This document shows, one piece after another, positions 1 through 5,684 of a DNA stretch of 5,796 bases. How positions within the stretch are numbered: the stretch's first letter is position 1; every line of letters starts with the position of its first letter. The stretch covers positions 1 to 5,796 of the forward strand of contig DEJO01000053.1 in NCBI GenBank assembly GCA_002353555.1, read 5' to 3'. This DNA comes from Prevotella sp. UBA2746 (GTDB lineage: Bacteria > Bacteroidota > Bacteroidia > Bacteroidales > Bacteroidaceae). The notes beneath the pieces were generated by a model. The model was not told the origin of the DNA. It saw only the letters and a list, made by a program, of their open reading frames with translations, and ran no database searches. A program made the position numbers and the translations under genes.

Positions 1-48
1 GAGCGGAAGTATCTTATCCAAAGTACGATTAAGCGAGAGAAAAGCAAG
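1..48. other. Left-edge stretch, possible 3' end of a convergent gene
   Basis: This stretch lies beyond the glycogen-operon terminator and is too short to identify. Two plus-strand frames are open from the window edge. One stops at 30-32 and ends in AEVSYPKYD. The other stops at 67-69, inside the terminator hairpin, and has a lysine/arginine-rich tail. Either could be the last codons of a plus-strand gene converging on the phosphorylase, but short open frames arise easily by chance. I assign no product. Sequence to the left of the window would decide. Confidence 0.2.
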
Positions 49-104
49 AAAAAACGGCAGCAGCCGTAGCCCGTCATATGTGTGGGCAGTACGGCTGCTG
101 CTGT
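49..104 (-). terminator. Intrinsic terminator of the glycogen operon
   Basis: Read on the minus strand, positions 104-90 and 68-54 form a stem of about 15 bp with one G-T wobble (core CAGCAGCCGTA paired with TACGGCTGCTG). A second short stem sits inside the loop (GCCC 69-72 with GGGC 84-87). The stem is followed by a run of six T at 54-49. This is the classic rho-independent form and lies about 45 bases past the phosphorylase stop codon. The other strand has no T-run after the hairpin, so it should act mainly in the minus direction. A weaker hairpin (GCATGAT 110-116 with ATCATGC 128-134) lies between the stop codon and this terminator. Confidence 0.88.
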
Positions 105-149
105 ATAGAGCATGATATAAGGAATATCATCATGCTTTGCGGCATGTTA

Positions 150-2708
150 TTACTCCAACCACTTCACGTAGGCAAAGTCCTGACGATGGGGCAGCTGGTC
201 GTTCTTGGGGTACATACGTACACAAGTCTTGTAGGGACCGGCATGGTCAGGAGTGAAGCGGAGCTCGAAGGTGTAGAGGTTGCCTTCCTGCTTGACGAGC
301 TTGAAGGGACGGATAGCGTGGATGGTGATTTCGTCGACAGGCTCGTTCTTGATGGTAACGAGTTCCAGTCCTACGGCATCATTGAGTCCGGCTTCGTCGA
401 TGACATAAGTGATGACGTGCTCATGACCAGTCAGCGTATCTCGCCACGGGTCGTCAGAACGCGATACAACGCGGACGCTGTCCCAACGCTCAGCAACATT
501 TTCTTTCCAGAGAGCGATTTCCTTGGCAAGCTGGTAGTTGTTGGCTGCAAGCTTCTTGAATCGCTTGGCTTCCTTGTTGTAGAACTTGTCATAATAGTCA
601 TCGAGCTGGCGCTTCATGGTGTAGTGCGGCGCGATGGTGGCAATGGAGTTCTTGATGACCTTCACCCAGTCCTTGCTGTAGCCTGTTTTCTTGTCGATGT
701 CGTAGTACATAGGTACGATCTCGTGCTCCAGCAGGTGATAGATGGTAGCGGCATCAAGCTGGTCCTGATAGCCCTGGTTCTGATAGGTGCGCTTCTGCGG
801 CAGTGCCCATCCGGCACCTTCACGATAGCCTTCTACCCACCAGCCGTCGAGGACTGAAAGGTTGACGACACCGTTCATCTCGGCCTTCTCACCAGACGTT
901 CCCGATGCTTCGAGCGGACGCGTCGGGGTGTTCATCCAGATGTCTACACCACTGACAAGACGACGGGCAAGCTGGAAGTCGTAGTCTTCAAGGAAGATAA
1001 TCTTTCCAAGGAACTCAGGACGCTGGCTGATCTCGAAGATTCTCTTGATGAGTCCCTGACCACCACCATCTGCGGGGTGAGCCTTACCAGAGAAGAAGAA
1101 GAGGACAGGACGCTCCGGGTTGTTGACAATCTTAGAGAGACGGTCGAGGTCGGTAAAGAGCAGGTGGGCACGCTTGTAGGTGGCAAAGCGGCGGCAGAAG
1201 CCTATCATGAGGGCGTTGGGGTTGACGCGCTCAAGGAGGCTGACGACACGTGCGGGGTCACCCTGGTTGCGGAGCCACGTCTCAATGAACTTCTCGCCAA
1301 TATAGTCGATGAGTTTCTTCTTCAATGCCATGCGCGTCTTCCATATCTCGGCATCAGGTACGTCGTAGATGGCATGCCAGATGCTCTCGTTAGACTGGTC
1401 GCTCATAAACGACTTGTCGAAATACTTGTCGTAGAGGTTGCGCCACTCTGTTGCTGCCCATGAGGGGAAGTGAACACCGTTGGTCACATAGCCCACACTG
1501 TTCTCTTCGGGATAGTAACCCTTCCAGATGGGTGCGAACATCTTCTGGCTGACCCAACCGTGGAGCTTGCTCACGCCGTTAACCTCCTGACAGGTGTTGA
1601 TGGCAAAGGTAGACATGGAGAACTTCTCACCCTTATCGTCGGGGTTGGTACGTCCCATGCCAATGAACTCATCCCAGGTGAGTCCCAGCTGCTGGGGATA
1701 GCCGCCCATGTACTTACCGAAGAGTTGCTCGTCGAAGTAGTCGTGACCGGCTGGCACGGGGGTGTGGCAGGTATAGAGTCCACTGGCACGAACCAGTTCA
1801 AGTGCCTGGTTGAAGGTGAGTCCTTCGTTGATGTAGTCGATGAGTCGCTGGAGGTTGCAGAGAGCTGCATGTCCCTCGTTGCAATGGTAGATGTCTTTCT
1901 TGATGCCGAGCTTCTTGAGCAGCAGCATACCACCGATACCGAGCAAAATCTCCTGCTTCAGACGATTCTCCCAGTCGCCGCCGTAGAGGGTGTGGGTGAT
2001 GGGCTTATCGTACTCAGAGTTCATCTCGTTGTCGGTGTCGAGCAGGTAGAGGCTGATGCGACCAACGTTGACGCGCCATACGTAGGCATGTACCTGGTAG
2101 TTCATGTAAGGTACGTCGATGACCATCGGGTTGCCGTCTTTGTCAAGCTGACGTACAACGGGCAACGTATTGAAGTTCTGGGCTTCGTAGTTGGCAATCT
2201 GCTGACCGTCCATAGACAGGCTCTGCTTGAAGTAGCCGAAACGATACAGGAAGCCGACGGCACACATATCGACATTAGAATCGGAAGCCTCCTTCACATA
2301 GTCACCGGCAAGCATACCCAAACCGCCTGAATAAATCTTCAGTACCTGGTTCAGACCATACTCCATACAGAAATAGGCAACTGACGGACGCTTGCTGTCG
2401 GGCTTGACATCCATGTAGGTGCGGAACTTCTTGTAGACATCCTTCACCTGCTTCATGATACTCTTGTCTTTCACGATAGCCTGCTTGCGATCATAGCTCA
2501 GACGCTCAAGCAAAAGGACGGGGTTGTGACCAACTTCTTCATACAGATTTTCGTCAAGGCTTTTCCACATGTTGCGAGCCTCATAGTTCCATGCCCACCA
2601 CATGTTGTGGGCAAGCTCATCGAGACTTGCCAGTTCCTTCGGAAGGCTCGACTTTACATTCACCTCTTTCCACTGAGGCTGGTTTGAATAATCAGCTTTA
2701 ATCTTCAT
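150..2708 (-). CDS. glgP: Alpha-glucan (glycogen) phosphorylase, GT35, short type with N-terminal DUF3417
   Basis: This cytoplasmic PLP enzyme releases glucose-1-phosphate from the non-reducing ends of alpha-1,4-glucan. The protein has 852 residues, the usual size for the Thermotoga-type subfamily. Residues about 15-115 look like DUF3417 (NMWWAWNYEARNMW at 35-48). The GT35 core follows: YFCMEYGLNQ 112-121, a glycine-rich SGGLGMLAGD 127-136, HCNEGHAA 275-282, HTPVPAGHD 315-323, and RRFATYKR 506-513, whose R507 and K512 match the phosphate-binding Arg/Lys of rabbit phosphorylase. The PLP motif EASGTSGEKAEMNG is at 600-613, so K608 is the expected cofactor lysine; Glu replaces the usual Met just before it. 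Residues about 755-852 are the beta-rich C-terminal domain seen in this subfamily. The gene lies 32 bp downstream of the synthase on the same strand, so it is probably co-transcribed from the promoter near 4535. The start has no Shine-Dalgarno sequence, as is common in Bacteroidetes. It appears intact. Confidence 0.96.
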   Translation of the reverse strand: MKIKADYSNQPQWKEVNVKSSLPKELASLDELAHNMWWAWNYEARNMWKSLDENLYEEVGHNPVLLLERLSYDRKQAIVKDKSIMKQVKDVYKKFRTYMDVKPDSKRPSVAYFCMEYGLNQVLKIYSGGLGMLAGDYVKEASDSNVDMCAVGFLYRFGYFKQSLSMDGQQIANYEAQNFNTLPVVRQLDKDGNPMVIDVPYMNYQVHAYVWRVNVGRISLYLLDTDNEMNSEYDKPITHTLYGGDWENRLKQEILLGIGGMLLLKKLGIKKDIYHCNEGHAALCNLQRLIDYINEGLTFNQALELVRASGLYTCHTPVPAGHDYFDEQLFGKYMGGYPQQLGLTWDEFIGMGRTNPDDKGEKFSMSTFAINTCQEVNGVSKLHGWVSQKMFAPIWKGYYPEENSVGYVTNGVHFPSWAATEWRNLYDKYFDKSFMSDQSNESIWHAIYDVPDAEIWKTRMALKKKLIDYIGEKFIETWLRNQGDPARVVSLLERVNPNALMIGFCRRFATYKRAHLLFTDLDRLSKIVNNPERPVLFFFSGKAHPADGGGQGLIKRIFEISQRPEFLGKIIFLEDYDFQLARRLVSGVDIWMNTPTRPLEASGTSGEKAEMNGVVNLSVLDGWWVEGYREGAGWALPQKRTYQNQGYQDQLDAATIYHLLEHEIVPMYYDIDKKTGYSKDWVKVIKNSIATIAPHYTMKRQLDDYYDKFYNKEAKRFKKLAANNYQLAKEIALWKENVAERWDSVRVVSRSDDPWRDTLTGHEHVITYVIDEAGLNDAVGLELVTIKNEPVDEITIHAIRPFKLVKQEGNLYTFELRFTPDHAGPYKTCVRMYPKNDQLPHRQDFAYVKWLE

Positions 2709-2736
2709 AATGTTATGGATTGATGTTTATATTGTC

Positions 2737-2782
2737 TTTTTCAATTTTTCAATTTTTCAATCTTAATTTTTAATCTTTCATC
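2737..2782. repeat. AT-rich direct repeat across the synthase stop codon
   Basis: On the plus strand the unit TTTTTCAA occurs three times without interruption at 2737-2760. Looser, related copies (TTAATTTTTAATC, TTTCATCTTTC) continue to about 2782. The repeat covers the last dozen codons of the synthase gene and runs into the gap before the phosphorylase. Similar TTGAAAAATTGAAA simple repeats are common between genes in Bacteroidales, so this is probably an intergenic repeat that has grown into, or been captured by, the reading frame. Confidence 0.75.
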
Positions 2783-4492
2783 TTTCCTCCGCAGTGCAAT
2801 GTCGTAAGCGTCTTCATAATACTTGATGAACTCACTCCAGAGGGCTTTCTTCGAGAGCTTGTCCGCATTAGCACGGCATTTCTTCACCTGACTATCGCTC
2901 ATAGCGGAGAAAGCGGCAACGGTGTCCTTGATGGCATCGGCAACCTCAGAATAGTTATAGTCGGTGCGATGGATGACCTTAACGCCGTCTTCCAACTCGC
3001 TATAACCGCCCTTCACTGAGTTTGCCCAGAGGCCGAATCCGGCAAGGTCGGTGGTGATGCAGGGCACCTTGAAGGCGATAGCCTCCAACGGGGTGTAACC
3101 CCAGGGCTCGTAATAGGAGGGATAAATGCACAGGTCGTTGCCCAGGACAAGGTCGTAATAGCTCATGTTGAACACACCGTCGTCTCCAGTCAGATAGCAG
3201 GGCAGGAAAATCAACTTTACCTTGTCGTCTTTCTGGTTCCACATATTATAATACTTCAACATGCTGAGCACGTTGTCATGGCTCATGTTGTGGAGCCAGT
3301 GCGTAATCATCGGGACTTCAAGCGGGGTATCGAAAGACACGTTTTGCTTCAGACGCTCTATCAAGTCTTTTCGAGGGTCACCAACCCAACCGGGGACTTC
3401 GATGAAGGCGACGACGTTCTTTTGCAGGTCCTTGTCGCGCAACAGACGGTTCATGGCTTCTATATAGACATCTATGCCCTTGTTGCGGAACTCGTAACGA
3501 CCACTTGTAGAAATAATCAAGGTATCATCATCTAACTGTGTACCCATCAGTGCATTGGCGACATCAAGCAGACGGCGTCTCGCTGCATTGCGTTTCTTCG
3601 TAAACGTAGCACCCTTGGGCACAAAGTTGTTCTCGAAACCATTAGGAAGGACTACGTCTACAGGCTTGTCCAGCAACTCCTTGCACTCGTTGGCGGTAAT
3701 CTCGCTCACGGTCGTAAAGCAGTCAACATATTTCGCGGTCTGCTTTTCGATGGAATGCTTACTCTGCATATTCAATTCACCTGCCATCTGGTCACCGTTA
3801 TAGGCAAAGAGATAGTCGTACAGCGGCTTGTTGTTGCCGGCAATGGAGCGACCGATGCTCGTTGCATGGGTGGTGAAGATGGAGGCAATCTCTGGTACGG
3901 TGTGTTGGAGATACAGCAAGCCAAGACCCGTCATCCATTCGTTGGCATGATAGATGACTTGAGGCTTAGCTTCCGTCGAGGGCTTGCCGCCAAACAGCGG
4001 CAATTCCTGATCTTGTGGTAACGCTATGAAATACTTGTAGAAACTCTCCACAACCAAAGCTGCAGCATACGAAAACATGGAAGCCTCGTCATAGTCACCG
4101 TATGCATGGAGACTGTCTACTTGGTACAACTCCCACATTCGTCCGTAAATCTTGTCCTTCTCAGCAAAATAGGGCATGAAATCGACCAAGATGGAGATGG
4201 GCTGACCGGGAATATCCCAGCGGCCTACCTTCAACTTCAGACCGTCTGCCTCCTCTGCATGCTTCAGCCAGCCGCCAAGGGCATTCTTACCCAACAGCTT
4301 CTTGTCTACAATAAAATACGGATTCTCCTTTTCGTGCCAACAATCAGGACCGATAAATATGATGCGGTCTTTCATCTTATCCTGTAATGTCTTCGCACGA
4401 GTAGACAGCACGGTGTATATACCGCCTACCTTATTACAGACTTCCCAACTGCTCTCAAAAATATAGTCAGGAAACAACTTGTTTTTACCCAT
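2741..4492 (-). CDS. Glycogen synthase, eukaryote-like GT3 family
   Basis: This cytoplasmic transferase adds glucose to the non-reducing end of alpha-1,4-glucan. Family GT3 uses UDP-glucose, unlike the GT5 GlgA of most bacteria; donor use here is inferred. The 583 residues carry GT3 marks in order: FESSWEVCNKVGGIYTVLST 12-31 (like the yeast N-terminal loop), YHANEWMTGLG 181-191, TTHATSIGR 207-215, TVSEITANE 261-269, PNGFE 283-287, GRYEFRNKG 331-339 (R332 and K338 match yeast R320 and K326), and YPSYYEPWGYTPLE 457-470 with the E-X7-E pair E462/E470. TTDLAGFGLW 480-489 follows. It is shorter than yeast or animal enzymes (about 700 residues) because the phosphorylated tails are absent. The C-terminal region about 530-550 lacks the dense Arg cluster that binds glucose-6-phosphate. 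The last residues (LKIKIEKLKN) come from a DNA repeat. The ATG at 4492 precedes an immediately conserved N-terminus, supporting this start. It is first in the operon with the phosphorylase. Confidence 0.95.
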   Translation of the reverse strand: MGKNKLFPDYIFESSWEVCNKVGGIYTVLSTRAKTLQDKMKDRIIFIGPDCWHEKENPYFIVDKKLLGKNALGGWLKHAEEADGLKLKVGRWDIPGQPISILVDFMPYFAEKDKIYGRMWELYQVDSLHAYGDYDEASMFSYAAALVVESFYKYFIALPQDQELPLFGGKPSTEAKPQVIYHANEWMTGLGLLYLQHTVPEIASIFTTHATSIGRSIAGNNKPLYDYLFAYNGDQMAGELNMQSKHSIEKQTAKYVDCFTTVSEITANECKELLDKPVDVVLPNGFENNFVPKGATFTKKRNAARRRLLDVANALMGTQLDDDTLIISTSGRYEFRNKGIDVYIEAMNRLLRDKDLQKNVVAFIEVPGWVGDPRKDLIERLKQNVSFDTPLEVPMITHWLHNMSHDNVLSMLKYYNMWNQKDDKVKLIFLPCYLTGDDGVFNMSYYDLVLGNDLCIYPSYYEPWGYTPLEAIAFKVPCITTDLAGFGLWANSVKGGYSELEDGVKVIHRTDYNYSEVADAIKDTVAAFSAMSDSQVKKCRANADKLSKKALWSEFIKYYEDAYDIALRRKDERLKIKIEKLKN

Positions 4493-4504
4493 AAAAGCTT
4501 TTAT
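4491..4504. promoter_or_regulatory. 14-bp perfect palindrome overlapping the synthase start codon
   Basis: The sequence ATAAAAGCTTTTAT is its own reverse complement, and its right-to-left reading runs straight into the synthase ATG (4492-4490). It lies in the inferred 5' leader, about 30-40 bases after the likely transcription start. It could be a protein-binding site, a weak leader hairpin that affects translation start, or chance in AT-rich DNA. The sequence alone does not show which. Confidence 0.35.
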
Positions 4505-4531
4505 ACCTTAGTATTTTCGAAATTACGAGTG

Positions 4532-4539
4532 CAAAGATA
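4532..4539 (-). promoter_or_regulatory. Bacteroidetes -7 promoter element for the glycogen operon
   Basis: The minus strand reads TATCTTTG, an exact match to the Bacteroidetes primary-sigma -7 consensus TAnnTTTG, and is followed by CA. It lies 39 bases before the synthase start codon, so the leader should be roughly 30-35 bases. I see no good TTTG/TTG -33 element at the expected spacing (about 4559-4563); that element is often degenerate in this phylum. No Shine-Dalgarno sequence precedes the start. Confidence 0.7.
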
Positions 4540-4613
4540 CATAAATAATACTAAAAATCAGCACACTTCACCATTATTTTCCCACATCCTTCAATTTCTT
4601 GACATAGATTATT

Positions 4614-4621
4614 TAACTTTG
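4614..4621 (+). promoter_or_regulatory. Bacteroidetes -7 promoter element for the small secreted protein gene
   Basis: TAACTTTG matches TAnnTTTG exactly and lies 81 bases before the start codon of the secreted protein gene, giving a leader of about 70-75 bases. No clear -33 element is visible at the normal spacing. TTGACA at 4599-4604 is too close to serve as a -33 partner. The element faces away from the glycogen-operon promoter about 75 bp to the left, so this gap appears to be a true divergent promoter region. Confidence 0.6.
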
Positions 4622-4655
4622 TCTCGCCGCAAACGTCTAATAAAAACGAGACAAA
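4618..4655 (+). promoter_or_regulatory. 9-bp inverted repeat overlapping the -7 element
   Basis: TTTGTCTCG (4618-4626) and CGAGACAAA (4647-4655) are perfect reverse complements separated by 20 bases. The left arm begins inside the -7 element and covers the expected transcription start. The pair could be a repressor operator, or a hairpin near the 5' end of the transcript. Which one, if either, cannot be told from one sequence. Confidence 0.45.
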
Positions 4656-4702
4656 ACCGCGAAGTATAACAGAACAATAATGACAAAACATAACAAGATA
4701 AG

Positions 4703-5173
4703 ATGATGAAGAAAATCATATTCACACTCATGTTGGCAGCCTTGTACATACAGGCTACGGCACAGACAAACCCTCAACGCCCCTTCCAAGCCTACCTCTA
4801 CAACGAGGAATATCAAGTATGGTTGGACATCAATTTTTATGACAACAACATCAACGTTCCCTACCAAGAGATATTTGGTCCCCTACCCGGCTACATGGGT
4901 GCAAAACGCGATTCCAGAAAGTGGCTCATCACAGATGCTAACGTCAAGGGGAACACGGCTATAGTGACCATTGTCAACGACTATGGCTCGGAAGACCTTA
5001 CCGCCATACTGACCTACAACGGCGACGGCAAACAACAGGAAAACGGCTCCGTCGGCGGAGCAACCTATACCCTGACACAGAAAAGCGGCAGCACCATGAA
5101 AATTGTCGTCAACCGCAAATGGGTGAAACTGCCCAAGAAGCTCACCTTCACTCTTACCGTCAAAAAGAAATAA
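4703..5173 (+). CDS. Small secreted/periplasmic protein of unknown function
   Basis: I do not recognise this 156-residue protein. The N-terminus is a clear Sec signal peptide: MMKK, a hydrophobic stretch IIFTLMLAALYI, then ATA just before Gln21, giving a likely cut after Ala20. There is no lipobox Cys, so it is not a lipoprotein; the mature part is about 136 residues, has no Cys and ends in KKK. The remainder alternates polar and hydrophobic residues (YQVWLDINFYD 37-47, NTAIVTIVNDYG, LTFTLTVKKK), suggesting a small beta-sheet fold. Aromatic and glycine-rich turns (FGPLPGYMG) lie near residues 58-66. The start could also be the second Met (4706), with no effect on the signal peptide. A TAnnTTTG element lies 81 bases upstream, so it is probably a single-gene transcript. 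It diverges from the glycogen operon and converges on the rRNA operon. Codon use and signal peptide support a real gene; function is open. Confidence 0.85.
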   Translation: MMKKIIFTLMLAALYIQATAQTNPQRPFQAYLYNEEYQVWLDINFYDNNINVPYQEIFGPLPGYMGAKRDSRKWLITDANVKGNTAIVTIVNDYGSEDLTAILTYNGDGKQQENGSVGGATYTLTQKSGSTMKIVVNRKWVKLPKKLTFTLTVKKK

Positions 5174-5351
5174 CCCCACCCCGTTCCGCCACTTCAGTCA
5201 TCAAAGTGTAACGGATTACGTAAAAAGTGAATAGTCGCCGACACTTATTTCCTCACTATTCACCACCTTAGCGCACTGTATTTCAGTTTGTTAAGCTGAA
5301 ACGTGAACAGGTGAACAGTGAATAGCCACAAAAGTAGGAAAGTGGGTCAAC
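5174..5351. other. Non-coding gap between convergent transcription units
   Basis: No credible gene lies between the secreted-protein stop codon and the rRNA-operon terminator. The stretch holds the GTGAATAG/GTGAACAG repeat cluster and a small hairpin (TTTCAGTTT 5281-5289 with AAGCTGAAA 5293-5301, one wobble pair). Neither hairpin is followed by a T-run on the plus strand, so I see no intrinsic terminator for the secreted-protein gene. Confidence 0.7.
5227..5325. repeat. GTGAATAG/GTGAACAG repeat cluster with a 9-bp inverted repeat
   Basis: GTGAATAGT at 5227-5235 pairs perfectly with ACTATTCAC at 5255-5263, across a 19-base loop. Further right, GTGAACAG occurs twice in tandem (5303-5310 and 5311-5318), followed by GTGAATAG (5318-5325) sharing one base. 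There are thus four direct or near-direct copies of one octamer and one inverted copy within 100 bp. Related GTGAACAGTGAATAG strings are familiar as simple repeats between genes in Prevotella-like genomes; that is recollection, not a search result. Confidence 0.7.
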
Positions 5352-5390
5352 AAAAAGAGTCCTCCCGGCCTTGCTGACCAGGAGGACTCT
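5352..5390 (-). terminator. Intrinsic terminator of the rRNA operon
   Basis: On the minus strand, AGAGTCCTCC (5390-5381) pairs perfectly with GGAGGACTCT (5365-5356). The stem continues through a T-G wobble and GGTC/GGCC to a five-base loop at 5375-5371, making about 15 bp. Five T follow (5356-5352). It lies about 13 bases past the 5S 3' end. The plus-strand reading has no T-run after the stem, so it should stop rRNA transcription rather than transcription of the secreted-protein gene. Confidence 0.92.
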
Positions 5391-5402
5391 CCTTCTTCAA
5401 AA

Positions 5403-5512
5403 AAGGCGGCCACCTACTCTCCCGCATTGCATTGCAGTACCATCGGCGCAACCGGGCTTGACTTCTCTGTTCGGAATGGGAAGAGGTAGGACCCCGGCGC
5501 AATAACCACCTG
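5403..5512 (-). rRNA. rrf: 5S ribosomal RNA
   Basis: The minus strand gives a complete 5S rRNA of about 110 nt, a structural RNA of the large ribosomal subunit. It begins near AGGTGGTTATTGCG, contains the conserved stretch CCATTCCGAACAGAGAAGTC and the later GATGGTACTGC, and ends in GAGAGTAGGTGGCCGCC. Helix I closes the two ends: GGTGGT (5510-5505) pairs with GCCGCC (5410-5405). The exact ends are uncertain by a few bases. It is the last gene of the rRNA operon, downstream of 23S and directly before the terminator. The open frame on the minus strand across 5347-5547 is an artefact of this RNA gene. Confidence 0.96.
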
Positions 5513-5684
5513 ATATAGGGTTGACTATCGCCACAAGCAACGACCATAGTACGTAACGACTATTCGTACTACATCACAACTGAAAACATGAGCCTTACTT
5601 TCCCGCATACAGCAACCTTAATTATCAATTGTCAATTATCAATTATCCATTGTCAATTACCAATAGTCAATTACCAGTTGCAGC
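5513..5684 (-). other. 23S-5S internal transcribed spacer
   Basis: This spacer of about 170 bp between 23S and 5S holds no tRNA or coding gene. The 5S-proximal part has a 7-bp hairpin (TAGTACG 5547-5553 with CGTACTA 5565-5571, 11-base loop), which may be a processing structure in the rRNA precursor. The 23S-proximal part holds the heptamer array described separately. The stretch 5572-5617 shows nothing recognisable. Confidence 0.8.
5618..5680. repeat. Nine-unit heptamer tandem array, consensus TCAATTA
   Basis: The plus strand divides exactly into nine heptamers: TTAATTA, TCAATTG, TCAATTA, TCAATTA, TCCATTG, TCAATTA, CCAATAG, TCAATTA, CCAGTTG. Four are identical to the consensus. The last six form three 14-mers (5639-5652, 5653-5666, 5667-5680) in which the first heptamer is perfectly kept and the second drifts. 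The array lies inside the rRNA transcription unit, a few bases past the 23S 3' end, so it should be transcribed with the precursor and removed in maturation. Confidence 0.85.

Noticed and set aside
78..857. Plus-strand open frame (259 codons) opposite the phosphorylase 3' part
   Set aside because: It is antisense to conserved GT35 sequence, begins inside the terminator hairpin, and has no family resemblance.
944..1463. Shorter open frames on both strands within the phosphorylase gene
   Set aside because: They are shadows of the GT35 frame, low in complexity (Ser/Thr/Leu/Val-rich), with no support.
1470..2330. Long plus-strand open frame (286 codons) opposite the phosphorylase
   Set aside because: It lies wholly antisense to a well-recognised gene. 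Its translation has no recognisable motif, and its openness follows from the codon bias of the real gene.
3000..4387. Several 68-93 codon frames inside the synthase gene on both strands
   Set aside because: All overlap conserved GT3 coding sequence and show no motif or start context of their own.
4599..4604. TTGACA as a sigma-70 style -35 box
   Set aside because: No matching -10 lies 16-18 bases downstream, and the Bacteroidetes -7 element nearby is a better explanation of the promoter.
4637..4867. Minus-strand frame of 76 codons across the secreted-protein promoter and 5' end
   Set aside because: Its hydrophobic translation comes from reading the signal-peptide gene and AT-rich leader backwards; it has no independent support.
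5281..5301. Hairpin TTTCAGTTT/AAGCTGAAA as a terminator
   Set aside because: The stem is short and no T-run follows on either strand.
5347..5547. Minus-strand 66-codon frame near the right end
   Set aside because: It lies over the 5S rRNA gene and its terminator.
5618..5680. Possible CRISPR array or attachment site
   Set aside because: The units are 7 bp with no spacers between them and lie inside an rRNA operon; this is a simple tandem repeat.
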